Shown here: piece after piece, positions 47,430-56,659 of the stretch
Layout: every line of letters begins with the position of its first letter
Numbering within the stretch: the stretch's first letter is position 1
NCBI RefSeq assembly: GCF_001027925.1
Contig: NZ_LECT01000010.1
Location: 61,383-125,382, forward strand
Length of the DNA stretch: 64,000 nt
Source: Rhodopirellula islandica
Lineage (GTDB): Bacteria > Planctomycetota > Planctomycetia > Pirellulales > Pirellulaceae
Direction of reading: 5' to 3'
Notes under the pieces: model-generated
Seen by the model: only the letters and a program-made list of their open reading frames with translations
What the model was told of the DNA's origin: nothing
Databases searched by the model: none
Translations under genes and position numbers: made by a program

Positions 47430-49475
47430 ATGGATGCCGACAAGATCAAGCAATTCTTCATCCTTCACGGTGAAAAATTTGTGGTCGGAATCGTTGTTCT
47501 GGCGGCTGCGTGGATGGTCTACGCTGGCCTGCAGATGCCCAACATGCTGGACGAGGTGCAGCCCGAGCGATTGGCCACTGATGCCAACACGGTGCGGAGC
47601 AGCATCGATGAGGATCACAACGAGCAAATCTTGCCCGAACGAAAACCGCAGTTCGACATCCTGGCGGAAACCGCTCGCAAACGGACGCCGGTCGATTCCA
47701 CGGCGTACAAGATGCCTCACCTGTTGGAACGAAAGACAATCGACACCTCGGTTCGACGCAAGGACCCGGTGATGCATCCGCCGATGGAACTGCGTGTCGA
47801 CAGCCACATCGCTTCGATCGCAATGCTCTCGCGAAGTGGAGACTACGCGCTCAAGGATCTGGAAGGTGCCGAAGCCTTGGAAGTGGTGGAACAAGAGAAG
47901 CCTCGCCCGCGTCGTGGGAGAAATCGCCGTGGCGGTGGCATGGATGAAATGATGGGCATGGGCATGGAAATGGGGATGGATATGGGCATGGGCATGGACG
48001 CTGGGATGTACGGCGAAGACATGGGGATGGGCATGGACATGGGAATGATGGCCGGCGGCATGGGAACCATGTCCGCCTCATCAGCCGGTCGCCGTTTCAA
48101 TGCGAAAAACAACTTCGGGTTCGTTGCGACTCCGAAGGACAGCATGCAGCCAGTGCCGGAATACGCCTGGTTCATTTCCGGGACCGCCGTCATCCCTCAC
48201 AAAGTGCTCGCCGAATCATTCCGCGAGGCGCTTCAAGAAGCGGAAGGCTACCTGCCGATTCGCGACCAACCGCTGTACCACAATTACGAGGTGCAACGTG
48301 CTGACGTGACGAACAAGAGCGTGGACGAACTGACCGACAAGGACTGGGTGGTTCGCTACACGCGTGAAAAGAACGTTTTGGAAGCAGCCAAACTTTGGGC
48401 CGGGTATGCCAAAGAAGTTGTGCCGGAAGAATATCGCGACTTGAACGTGACCGCGTACATCCCGCCGATTTTGTTGGTTGACTACAAAGACTTCGTCACT
48501 CACCCGTTGATTCCGATGATCTCCCGTCGCGAAGAGCAGATGAAGGCTCGCGAGGAAATGATGAAGGAACAAGAGTTCGGGATCGATGACCTCGAATTGG
48601 CTGGTCCCAATGCCTCGGGAATGTCCGGCATGGGAATGGGGATGGATATGGGCATGGACATGGGCATGGACATGGGGATGCAAATGGACATGGGCATGGG
48701 CATGGGTGGCATGGGAGCCTATGGCGGGATGGCGATGGTGGAAGAAGATCCCGTTGAATACAAGCTGATGCGGTTTTACGATTTTGCGAGCACCGCCGAC
48801 AAGAATACGCCTCGTCCTGGTCGCAAATACGTCTACCGAATTCGGTTGGCGGTCGTGGACCCGAACTTCCCCGCCAACGCTCTGCAACAACCCAAGGTCT
48901 CCACCTTGTCGGGCGAGGTCTATCAACGAGTCTCCAAGTTGATGGAAGCCGCCGAAGCGGACAAAGCCCGCAAGGGACACTTCCAACGTTGGTCGGAATG
49001 GAGTGCACCGAGCCCGCCGATTTCGCTGCCAACTTTCAATGACTACTTCGCTGGACCTGTCGAGTCACCACGCACGAAGGTGTTGACGGTTCAAGGCAAG
49101 AAAGTGGAGTACTCCCCGGATCCGCCGACCGCGAAAGCAGTCAACTTCAGTTACAACACGACGTATAAAACGGTGATGCCGATTTGGATGGAAAGCATCA
49201 GCCCAGGTTCTGTTCTTTCCTACGAGGGCCCGGCGGAGTTGATTGATCCGATTGATCTCGTGGTCAAAAAGGTAGAAGATGCGAAGGTGACTTCGCAAAC
49301 CACGGTCATCGATCTCGAGGGTGGCCGCGTGCTGCCCATGACGGGCGATTCTGAATTGGAAGAGCCGGGGATGATGTTGCTATACGACGAGAATGGCTCG
49401 TTGAAGGTGACCGGCGAAGTGGACGATCAAGAGATGTATCGCATCTACTCCTTTGCCGAAGAACGCGGTCTGTAA
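47430..49475 (+). CDS. Met/Gly-rich membrane protein B
   Basis: The 681-residue product has one N-terminal membrane helix (KFVVGIVVLAAAWMVYAGL), an extracytoplasmic body, and two Met/Gly/Asp tracts (about 168-215 and 396-437), where MGMDMG-like units repeat. Between and after them are folded-looking parts: EYAWFISGTAVIPHKVLAESF, RPGRKYVYRIRLAVVDPNF and ILLVDYKDFVTHPLIP. The helix-plus-periplasmic layout copies the preceding gene, and both follow the PilM-PilN fusion, so the three probably make one inner-membrane complex. It ends 6 bp before holA. Confidence 0.75.
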   Translation: MDADKIKQFFILHGEKFVVGIVVLAAAWMVYAGLQMPNMLDEVQPERLATDANTVRSSIDEDHNEQILPERKPQFDILAETARKRTPVDSTAYKMPHLLERKTIDTSVRRKDPVMHPPMELRVDSHIASIAMLSRSGDYALKDLEGAEALEVVEQEKPRPRRGRNRRGGGMDEMMGMGMEMGMDMGMGMDAGMYGEDMGMGMDMGMMAGGMGTMSASSAGRRFNAKNNFGFVATPKDSMQPVPEYAWFISGTAVIPHKVLAESFREALQEAEGYLPIRDQPLYHNYEVQRADVTNKSVDELTDKDWVVRYTREKNVLEAAKLWAGYAKEVVPEEYRDLNVTAYIPPILLVDYKDFVTHPLIPMISRREEQMKAREEMMKEQEFGIDDLELAGPNASGMSGMGMGMDMGMDMGMDMGMQMDMGMGMGGMGAYGGMAMVEEDPVEYKLMRFYDFASTADKNTPRPGRKYVYRIRLAVVDPNFPANALQQPKVSTLSGEVYQRVSKLMEAAEADKARKGHFQRWSEWSAPSPPISLPTFNDYFAGPVESPRTKVLTVQGKKVEYSPDPPTAKAVNFSYNTTYKTVMPIWMESISPGSVLSYEGPAELIDPIDLVVKKVEDAKVTSQTTVIDLEGGRVLPMTGDSELEEPGMMLLYDENGSLKVTGEVDDQEMYRIYSFAEERGL

Positions 49476-49481
49476 TAGCGA

Positions 49482-50531
49482 ATGCCCCGATTCAACGCCT
49501 TTGAATATCTTTCCGCGCCAGAATCCACTCAGGCGGGAGCGTGCATCGGCGTTGTCTACGGTGTGGACAGCACACTACGCAAATGGGCGATCGATGCGAT
49601 CGTTGGCGACAGTGAATGGACGCAGGTCGACGGCGAGGTTTGCAAATGGTCGGACCTGCGTGACGACTTAGCCACGGCGTCGTTGTTTGACTTTGACGGC
49701 GGGGACAAGCGAACTTTGGTCGTCCGATCCGCTGACAAGTTTCTTTCCAACCATCGCAACGAGATCGAAAAGTACGTCGCCGCGCCCGGCGACGCGACGC
49801 GGTTGGTGTTGGAACTGGAATCGCTCGCGAGCAACACGCGAGTGTACAAGGCGGTCGACAAAGAGCACTTGCTGGTCGCTTGCACCAGTGCCACCGATGC
49901 GAAACTCGGGGTCACTGCGGCGTCGCGTCGAAAGTTTCTAACCAACTTTGTTGCCGAGCGTCACAAAACCCAACTTGCCGCCGCCGCTGCCGATGCGTTG
50001 ATCGAGATGTTGGGGGAAGAGATTGGGATGCTTGACACCGAGATCGCAAAGCTGGCGTTGTACGTGGACGTGGGAGGAAAGATCGAAGAGCCGCTGGTGC
50101 GCGATGTCGTCGCGGGATGGCAAGGCAAGACGGTCTGGCAAATCACCGACGCGATTGCGGCGGGGGATGCCGCAGAAGCTTTGAGGCAGCTCGATAAACT
50201 CTTCAGTGGCGGGCAACGGGCGATCGCGTTGCTGCCTCAAATCGCGTGGTCGCTGAGACGTTTGGGCATGACCACCGCTGCGATCGAATATCGCGAACGA
50301 AGTGGGCGTCCCTGGCAATTTGAGGACGCGTTGGCGGCCGGCGGCATCCGGCGTGGATTTGAAATTCAATCGGCGAAGAAACAGTTGCAGTCGATTGGTC
50401 GCGAGCGAGCGAAGCAGCTCTTGCCGTGGTTGTTGGATGCGGATCTTCGGTTGAAGGGAACGCACAGCGCGGAAGGCCGTGACCGTTTCTTGCTCGAACA
50501 ATTGATTCTGAAGCTCGCTCGACAAACCTGA
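49482..50531 (+). CDS. holA: DNA polymerase III delta subunit
   Basis: The 349-residue product has the HolA layout: an AAA+-like N-terminus (GVVYGVDSTLRKWAIDAI, TLVVRSADKFLSNHRNEIEKY, RLVLELESL), and a helical C-terminus (MLGEEIGMLDTEIAKLALYV, AIALLPQIAWSLRRLGM, LLPWLLDADLRLKG, LEQLILKLAR). Delta opens the beta clamp during loading. As usual for delta, the Walker motifs are degenerate. It starts 6 bp after the Met/Gly-rich gene B stop, so it is read from the same transcript despite the unrelated function. Confidence 0.9.
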   Translation: MPRFNAFEYLSAPESTQAGACIGVVYGVDSTLRKWAIDAIVGDSEWTQVDGEVCKWSDLRDDLATASLFDFDGGDKRTLVVRSADKFLSNHRNEIEKYVAAPGDATRLVLELESLASNTRVYKAVDKEHLLVACTSATDAKLGVTAASRRKFLTNFVAERHKTQLAAAAADALIEMLGEEIGMLDTEIAKLALYVDVGGKIEEPLVRDVVAGWQGKTVWQITDAIAAGDAAEALRQLDKLFSGGQRAIALLPQIAWSLRRLGMTTAAIEYRERSGRPWQFEDALAAGGIRRGFEIQSAKKQLQSIGRERAKQLLPWLLDADLRLKGTHSAEGRDRFLLEQLILKLARQT

Positions 50532-50554
50532 TTGGCGGCACGCATTTGGTGGTG

Positions 50555-50577
50555 CCTCAGCTGATGCTCAGCTGAGG
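50555..50577. terminator. perfect palindrome at a convergent gene junction
   Basis: CCTCAGCTGA and TCAGCTGAGG are perfect 10-bp arms around TGC. The stem includes the last codons and the TGA stop of the histidine kinase gene and lies 24 bp past the holA stop. With no T-run on either side it may be a bidirectional hairpin terminator or simply part of the coding sequence. Confidence 0.5.
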
Positions 50578-52578
50578 TTCGGCCGCTGTGATGATGTTCT
50601 CATCCGTCGGCCAAGTGAAGCGGAACGTGGCTCCTTTGCCCTTGCCGGGATCAACCCAAGCTTCGCAGCCTTGGACTTGGACCAATCGTTTCACCAAATG
50701 CAGCCCCATGCCAGTTCCGCGACGGTCTTGTCCGCTTTCGAGCGTTTGGAACATTCCAAAAATACGTTCTTGAGCAATGGACGGAATGCCGGGTCCATCA
50801 TCGCTCACCGTGAATTGATAGGACTCGTCGATGACTTGAGACGTGACGGTGATGACACGGCCTTGCGGTGCGTGTTTGATGGCGTTGCCAATCAAGTTTC
50901 GGAAGACCTGTTCGAGTGGTCCACGAGCAGTGGTGAGGCACGGCAATTGTTCTGGCAGTGACAATCGCATCGTGTCGGGCGGGGACATGAACGCGAACAG
51001 TTGTGGCAATGCCGTGTTCAGGTCAATTGGCTCGACTGTATCGGTTTGTTGGTTCACGCGAGCATAGGCCAGCAAATCATTGAGCAACCCGTCCATCCGG
51101 CTGACTTGAGCGTTCAGCATCGTGAGGTGTTCGCGAACCTCTTGTCCAACCTGCTTGGGCATGTCTTCGTTAATCCACTCAGCCAAGTGCATGATGCCCC
51201 GGAGCGGTGCTTTGAGATCGTGCGACGCAATGTAGGCGAAGCGATCCAGGTCTTCATTGCTGCGTTCGAGTTCTTCTTGTTTTGCTTTGAGATCGATCGC
51301 GACCAAATGAGGTTCCGTGATATCGGTGAAGGTCGCCAGGGTCATGATTTGGTTTTCAACTTCGATTGGGGCGGTGACCACACTGATCCGCATCTCGCTT
51401 CCATCGGTGCGAGTGGTTTGAAACTCGAGTTGACGAAGTGTTGACGCTTGCGATGCCCGTTTGTCCGCTGGGGGTGTGAGGTGTTCGTGCAAATACACCG
51501 GCATCAGATCGCTCAATTGAATCGGGTGATCAGCGGTGGGGGCGAGTTGATACATCGATTCAATCTTCGAATTGACCAACTGCAATTGGTGATTGGAATC
51601 GATCAGCACACTGCCCATTGGGCTGCGTTCGAAGAGGTTTCGAAACTGAGCCTCTTTGTTTGCCAGAGCCTGCTGTGCCTCGTCGATCTCGGTGATGTTG
51701 GTGCCGACGACCAGGATGCGTGGAGCGTGATCGTGAAGCGAAGGCATCTCGTACTTGTCGATCAGCATTTTGTAGTCTTTGCCGTTTTGATTCTCCAATG
51801 TTTCCCGAGCTCGTCGAAGTGGTTGCTTGTCTTGCAACAGTTGTCGATCGGAGGCTTGAAAACGCTCTCCCTGTTGCGGGTAGATATCACGAGTGAGTTG
51901 GCCTTCGATTTCTTTCGGGCTCAAACCGGTGGCGTCAGCGGCGGCCCGGTTGACCCGTAGGATCCGGTGCGATTCATCTTTGATCCAAACGAAAGTCGGA
52001 ATCGTGTCCAGAATCGTTTGGATTTCTTGGTGGCTGTCTTCGAGTTCTCGCTTGGCGCGAAACTGCTGGTCCACATCCAGCAGGACACTCAGCCAAATCG
52101 TCTCCCCACTTTCCTTCAGAGTGATTGTTCGTCCGCGTTCTTCGGAATATCGATAGCTGCCGTCACCGCGACGCAGTCGATACTGGAGAGGCGCTTCGGT
52201 GATCTCAGGATGTTTTTTGGGGGCCCAAACACGGCGTTCAAAAACCTCTCGGTCGTCCGGATGCACGAGATCGAGCCATGTCGAAACCGCGTCGGCGGAA
52301 GGCGGGGCAACTTGGTCCAAGGAGGAAAAACAAAGTTGGCTAAACAGCGGCGGTTGCGTGTCGGGCGATGGGCTCGAATGGATCGGCCGCAGATAGAACC
52401 CACAAGTTGCAAGTTCCAGCACATCGAGAAAAAGCTCGCCGTGAGACTGGAGGTAGTCGCGGAAGGCTTTCATATCAAAGGTGTTGAACAGAGGGGGGGC
52501 GGAGTTGGCGTCGATGAGTAACAGTAGCATCGACTGCCGGGCTCGGCGTTTCGCCTGTTCAATTTGCAAGGCTCTCAT
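50557..52578 (-). CDS. multi-PAS sensor histidine kinase
   Basis: The 673-residue product has an N-terminal region, three PAS or PAC-like segments (WLDLVHPDDREVFERRV, TILDTIPTFVWIKDESHRIL, LFERSPMGSVLIDSNHQL), a HisKA domain with the phospho-acceptor His453 in ASHDLKAPLRG, and a HATPase_c domain (FRNLIGNAIKHA, DDGPGIPS, GTGMGLHLVKRLVQ). No membrane helix is clear, so it is probably cytosolic. DLKAPL and the PAS composition resemble bacteriophytochrome-type kinases. The start at 52578 overlaps the upstream gene by 20 bp; ATG 52530 or 52473 are reasonable alternatives. No response regulator is adjacent. Confidence 0.9.
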   Translation of the reverse strand: MRALQIEQAKRRARQSMLLLLIDANSAPPLFNTFDMKAFRDYLQSHGELFLDVLELATCGFYLRPIHSSPSPDTQPPLFSQLCFSSLDQVAPPSADAVSTWLDLVHPDDREVFERRVWAPKKHPEITEAPLQYRLRRGDGSYRYSEERGRTITLKESGETIWLSVLLDVDQQFRAKRELEDSHQEIQTILDTIPTFVWIKDESHRILRVNRAAADATGLSPKEIEGQLTRDIYPQQGERFQASDRQLLQDKQPLRRARETLENQNGKDYKMLIDKYEMPSLHDHAPRILVVGTNITEIDEAQQALANKEAQFRNLFERSPMGSVLIDSNHQLQLVNSKIESMYQLAPTADHPIQLSDLMPVYLHEHLTPPADKRASQASTLRQLEFQTTRTDGSEMRISVVTAPIEVENQIMTLATFTDITEPHLVAIDLKAKQEELERSNEDLDRFAYIASHDLKAPLRGIMHLAEWINEDMPKQVGQEVREHLTMLNAQVSRMDGLLNDLLAYARVNQQTDTVEPIDLNTALPQLFAFMSPPDTMRLSLPEQLPCLTTARGPLEQVFRNLIGNAIKHAPQGRVITVTSQVIDESYQFTVSDDGPGIPSIAQERIFGMFQTLESGQDRRGTGMGLHLVKRLVQVQGCEAWVDPGKGKGATFRFTWPTDENIITAAEPQLSIS

Positions 52579-54691
52579 ATGCAGCGCGATCAGACGCCGT
52601 GCTTGGAGGTGTCGTCAACATGATCAACTGAGCGGTGGCTTTTGCCTTGTCGGGGGACCCTGAGTCTGCGATCGCACGCAACCATCCGATCGTTGCTGTG
52701 TGCCAAGCCGCGGTACCCTGCGGCAGACCGTCGGCCAGTCGTTTCCACCAAGTGGCCGCACGTTTCTGATCCGATTTCAGTGGTGACACGGCGTAGGCAT
52801 TGGCCGCTCTCCGGCACCACTGAGCCGCCTGCCCAGGTGATTGATGAAGCTCTTTCGCGATCCGAGTTTCGGCCTTCTCGCTTTGCCCTCCCCAGATCAT
52901 CCAGCCAACTCGTTGCAGATCGCTGGGGAAGCGACGTGGTTTCGCATCGGCTTCCGTCTGCTCACTTTTCAGGGATAGCAAATAGTGACCGATGTCGACT
53001 CGTCGGGTTGGGGTGGCAGCCACGTCGATTTCCAAGCGTCTGGCCAACGCTTCATTCAGCCCGGTGGGAGGAACCGCTTCGATGGAGCGGGATTGCCCCT
53101 GGCGAAATGATTGCAACTGACGGAAGAACCCTTCACTGGTATCGGATTGAAACTCAGGCCAACGTGGGTCGGTTGTTTCCGCGAGCAGACTGATCAGGTC
53201 GGCATGAATCGTCCGGATGAATCCAAGATCGTCGCGAGCGTCCAGTTCGTCATGCATCGCCTTGATCGCTGCGGGATGCGACAATCGAAGCCAAGCCGTT
53301 GCCCACGCCCTCAGCGCATTGTCACGCACGGAATCCAATTCAGACAAATCTGTTTCCCAGTGTGTCTCAGCAAACTGCAGTGAGATTTTGGCGGCGTCGA
53401 GCCAGCGTTCATCTCGCCGAGCCCATTCCATTCGCCACCGGATGGCAGCAAAGGCCGATTGGGAGTCCGGCCACTGTTTCGCGATTTGGATCAGCATCTC
53501 GTCGACGTCGGAATCCGTGGCGACGGTCGGCCCGGCTGCCTGGGCGATCGTTGCCGCTTGCAGCAATGCCTGGGCCGACTCGGGAGCCTTTGGGTGTCGC
53601 TGGCTGATCCGTCGCAACAACTCCACCGCGGCTTTGGAATTGGATTGCCGTGCAAGGAGTGCGGCGGCTTTGAGTGCGGAGTTCACACTTCGCGAGGCGA
53701 CGCGATCCGAAGCGGCTGCCTTGGCAAAGTGCAGAGCGGATTGCATCGGTTCGCCACGACGCAGGAAGTACATGGCGTCGGCGATCCACAGCCGTGGGTC
53801 TGAATCATCCGTAGTTGGTCGGGGGACGCCCTCGGTTGATTGCAACCGAAACTGGGCCACAATCGTGTCGGCGCGATCCTTGGCGTTCGCCCCGTGCCGT
53901 TCGTGGATCGATTCCAACCAATCCGCGACTGCCGTTTCGTCTTGTCTCGCCAGCAAGTAACGCAGGAAGGCCAAGTCCATTTGCACACCCACACGGGCTG
54001 CATTGGGATCGTCGGCGTAAACTTGCTGCAGCATCCTCTCAGCGGCCTTCAAATCACCTGCCGTCAGTGCAACTCGAATGCGCAAAGCTCGGATTGATTC
54101 GGAGGGCGGATTCGAATCGGATGTGGCAGGGATTGCCTTGAGGGATTCTCGAAGCACAGCGGCGGCGGATCTCGCGTCGCCTTGCCGCAGATGGGCTTCT
54201 GCCAACAGACGCAACACTTCCGATCGAGCGACCCCGTCGGCGGGCAACGCCAGCAACGCGGCTTCTGCGATCTGCACCGCCTCGGCAGCCGACGCCACGC
54301 CGTCACCGCTTCCCTGCGAAAAAAGTTCGGATTTCAACACGGCCAGTTCGACACGTGAGAGCCAAGTCAAACTTTTCTCACGGGCGGACTCCGGCGATTC
54401 CAGTTCAGTCAAACGTGCCTTCAGCTTGGCATCGGCCTCGCCCACGTTGGTCAACAGCACCGACAGCTTGTCATCGGGGATGGGGCGCGCGATGACTTCG
54501 ATCAAATCATTGCGAGTGGACTGCACCAGGCTGTCCGAGGATCCCGAATCCACCAGTCGACCCGACCGAATGGATGCGTTGTCAGCGGTACCGTTGGGCG
54601 ATGCTTGAGACCATCCCCGGTTGGCTGATGCCAATGGCAAGAGAACCAAGCACCCCACGAAGCAGGCCGTCTTTCTTCGATTCGCAATCAT
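52559..54691 (-). CDS. secreted TPR-like repeat protein of 710 residues
   Basis: The product has a signal peptide (MIANRRKTACFVGCLVLLPLASA). The rest is almost entirely helical with tetratricopeptide-like repeats: LRLLAEAHLRQGDARSAAAVL, ADAMYFLRRGEPMQSALHFAK, LLARQSNSKAAVELLRRISQ and ALLQAATIAQ. TPR proteins beside ExbD-type transporters are seen in planctomycetes and may link a motor to an outer-membrane client. It overlaps the second ExbD gene upstream by 4 bp (ATGA), and its own stop lies within or next to the histidine kinase start. Confidence 0.82.
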   Translation of the reverse strand: MIANRRKTACFVGCLVLLPLASANRGWSQASPNGTADNASIRSGRLVDSGSSDSLVQSTRNDLIEVIARPIPDDKLSVLLTNVGEADAKLKARLTELESPESAREKSLTWLSRVELAVLKSELFSQGSGDGVASAAEAVQIAEAALLALPADGVARSEVLRLLAEAHLRQGDARSAAAVLRESLKAIPATSDSNPPSESIRALRIRVALTAGDLKAAERMLQQVYADDPNAARVGVQMDLAFLRYLLARQDETAVADWLESIHERHGANAKDRADTIVAQFRLQSTEGVPRPTTDDSDPRLWIADAMYFLRRGEPMQSALHFAKAAASDRVASRSVNSALKAAALLARQSNSKAAVELLRRISQRHPKAPESAQALLQAATIAQAAGPTVATDSDVDEMLIQIAKQWPDSQSAFAAIRWRMEWARRDERWLDAAKISLQFAETHWETDLSELDSVRDNALRAWATAWLRLSHPAAIKAMHDELDARDDLGFIRTIHADLISLLAETTDPRWPEFQSDTSEGFFRQLQSFRQGQSRSIEAVPPTGLNEALARRLEIDVAATPTRRVDIGHYLLSLKSEQTEADAKPRRFPSDLQRVGWMIWGGQSEKAETRIAKELHQSPGQAAQWCRRAANAYAVSPLKSDQKRAATWWKRLADGLPQGTAAWHTATIGWLRAIADSGSPDKAKATAQLIMLTTPPSTASDRAAYESLAN

Positions 54692-55230
54692 GGCGAGGCT
54701 GGCTCCGGCGACGATTGGAACTCTGACGACTCAGCTCCATCGCCGAGGGAGGTGGCTTGCCCAGGCCCCGATGAATTGGCGGAAACCGCCAAGTGAACTT
54801 GGGCAAATCCTGACAAGCGAACCAGATCAACGGTGGCGACCGTGACGGCCATTGAGATTTCTCCTTCGGGATCCACGATGATGGGAGGTGAAAGGCCAAG
54901 TTCCGCGATCGCTTCCAATCGAGATCGCAATGATTCGGGCGACGACAGCCTGGTGGTGCCCAACAGATAGCGCACGGAGGACTCACCCGAGCGTTCGATT
55001 TTCAGGATCAGCTCTTCGACAGATGCTTCGGAGGTGACTTCTTGAGGAGACAACTCCGACGACGCTGCCGAGGAATCTGCAGCGACTGCCAACCCGCCCG
55101 GCATGTCTTGCTCGGGAGCGTCAAAACTGCTGGTCCAAACAAAGAACACTAGCAGCAGGAAAACGACATCGATCATGGAAGTCATTCCGATGCTTTGCTG
55201 CGAACCACTTCGAATGCCAGGTCGCTTCAT
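54688..55230 (-). CDS. ExbD/TolR-type biopolymer transport protein 2
   Basis: The 180-residue product has the ExbD form: MKRPGIRSGSQQSIGMTSMI then DVVFLLLVFFVWTSS, with the membrane Asp21 that conducts protons in the family, and a periplasmic domain (ELILKIERSGESSVRYLLGT, IIVDPEGEISMAVTVATVDLVRLSG). It is longer than usual because of a Pro/Ser-rich tail. I set the start at 55230, which overlaps the first ExbD stop as ATGA; the longer frame to 55440 is out-of-frame shadow of that gene. It lacks a partner ExbB in the window. Confidence 0.88.
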   Translation of the reverse strand: MKRPGIRSGSQQSIGMTSMIDVVFLLLVFFVWTSSFDAPEQDMPGGLAVAADSSAASSELSPQEVTSEASVEELILKIERSGESSVRYLLGTTRLSSPESLRSRLEAIAELGLSPPIIVDPEGEISMAVTVATVDLVRLSGFAQVHLAVSANSSGPGQATSLGDGAESSEFQSSPEPASP

Positions 55231-55667
55231 GGCGATGCTCCTGACCGCTGCTTGGATGGCAGCGTTGCGATCGAAAGGTCGCGAATGCCGGCTTGGTTGA
55301 TTTGGTGCAGAACCGGTTCCACAAATTGATAGGCGACCGATTGGTCGACTCGCAGTCGGACAGGCGTTTCTGCGATCGATTTCGTTTGCGTCAACCGGGT
55401 GATCATTTCTTCCAGCCCAACCGGTGTCGCGCCCAGCCACAGTTGATGCGATGAGTCCATGGTCAGGTTGATCGGAGCGGCGTTGGGATCGCTATCGATT
55501 GAAGACGACGCCGAGGGCAAATTGACCGCGTGTCGGTTTTCTTGCCGAGCCAGGTGACTGGAGACGAGAAAGAAAATGATCAGCAGGAACACGACATCGA
55601 TCATCGGTGTCATGTTGATCTCGTCCACCCGACGACCGTTTTGGATGGATTGGCTGGGTGAACGCAT
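55227..55667 (-). CDS. ExbD/TolR-type biopolymer transport protein 1
   Basis: The 146-residue product opens MRSPSQSIQNGRRVDEINMT, followed by PMIDVVFLLIIFFLVSS, with the conserved Asp24 in the single membrane helix. The periplasmic domain includes PINLTMDSSHQLWLGATPV and ETPVRLRVDQSVAYQFVEPV. ExbD works with ExbB in an energy-transducing proton channel. It heads the operon exbD-exbD-TPR-histidine kinase. The upstream gene at 55757 is on the other strand, so an ExbB must be encoded elsewhere. Confidence 0.92.
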   Translation of the reverse strand: MRSPSQSIQNGRRVDEINMTPMIDVVFLLIIFFLVSSHLARQENRHAVNLPSASSSIDSDPNAAPINLTMDSSHQLWLGATPVGLEEMITRLTQTKSIAETPVRLRVDQSVAYQFVEPVLHQINQAGIRDLSIATLPSKQRSGASP

Positions 55668-55756
55668 GAGAGAAAGACAAGAGCGAGATAGTCACGGCGG
55701 TGCGAGACCACTATCGTAGTGCAAATTCTACTTTTGTTTGCCACGCGAAAATTTGC

Positions 55757-56398
55757 ATGCCTTCGGAATCTTCCCCGTCGCTTTCCCAAGACGCTTCGAA
55801 TCCTCCCGAGGTCCCTCGCGGTGGGGCGTGGACGTTTGTGAAAAACTTTGCTCGTAACCCCACTCAGGTTGGTGCCGTTTGGCCCAGCAGCCCTGGATTG
55901 GTGCGGCAAATGGTGGATTGGTTCGATTGGGACACGGCTCGTGGAGTCGTTGAATTTGGGCCGGGAACGGGGGTCTTCACCGAGGCCATCCAAAGCCATT
56001 TGCACGAGGACGCCAAATTTTTCGCGATCGAACGATCACCTGAATTGGCTGCGATCACCCGGGCCCGTTGCCCGCAAGTCAATGTGGTGGAAGAGTCAGC
56101 TGAATCGGTGGCGAATCTTTGCCGCGATCATCAAATCGATCAGGTCCACGCGATCATCTGCGGATTGCCCTGGGCGTCGTTCCCTGACAGTTTGCAAACC
56201 AGCATTCTGGAAGCCACCTTGGACGTGCTGGCTCCCGGTGGTCAGTTCGCCACGTTCGCTTATTGGCAGGGCGTCGTTTTGCCGGCCGGGCAACGGTTCT
56301 CGAAGAAGCTTCGAGGTGCGTTCACCGAGGTCCATCGCAGCCCCACGGTTTGGCGGAACATGCCGCCGGCGTTCATTTACCGCTGCGTCAAACGCTAG
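55757..56398 (+). CDS. SAM-dependent methyltransferase, phospholipid N-methyltransferase-like
   Basis: The 213-residue product is a class I methyltransferase with VVEFGPGTGVFTEAI as SAM-binding motif I and FFAIERSPELAAITRARCP as motif II. The start WTFVKNFARNPTQVGAVWPSS and the later CGLPWASFPDSLQ resemble bacterial phosphatidylethanolamine N-methyltransferases (PmtA) and rRNA dimethylase-like relatives. It would methylate membrane lipid in the cytosol. ATG 55757 is preferred over an earlier in-frame start at 55700 that adds non-conserved sequence. It is divergent from the ExbD operon, 89 bp apart. Confidence 0.8.
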   Translation: MPSESSPSLSQDASNPPEVPRGGAWTFVKNFARNPTQVGAVWPSSPGLVRQMVDWFDWDTARGVVEFGPGTGVFTEAIQSHLHEDAKFFAIERSPELAAITRARCPQVNVVEESAESVANLCRDHQIDQVHAIICGLPWASFPDSLQTSILEATLDVLAPGGQFATFAYWQGVVLPAGQRFSKKLRGAFTEVHRSPTVWRNMPPAFIYRCVKR

Positions 56399-56659
56399 GT
56401 CGCGTCGCAGGCGTTCTGCTCAGTTGCCTGTTTGCACCGCCCGGTGGTGTCGAGCGACATGGTCGCGTGATGGCGGGGAATCCACCAGCGGTGATGCTAT
56501 TTCCGTCAGCCGGTTGGCCGGGAAGTCAATTGAACATTCTGTGGTGAGCAGCGACAATGAAGAGGGTTCCGTCGGTTCGTTCCGGCGCCGATCTCAAATC
56601 AAATTCGCGACCTTGCTCGCGTTCTTCCACGTCACGCAACCCTGCGCAGGAAAACCATC

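Noticed and set aside
48216..48986. Minus-strand open frame with a long His/Ala-rich stretch, like a metal-binding protein
   Set aside because: It is the antisense reading of the Met/Gly tract: ATG/GGC units read backwards give CAT/GCC. The sense-strand gene is clearly the real one.
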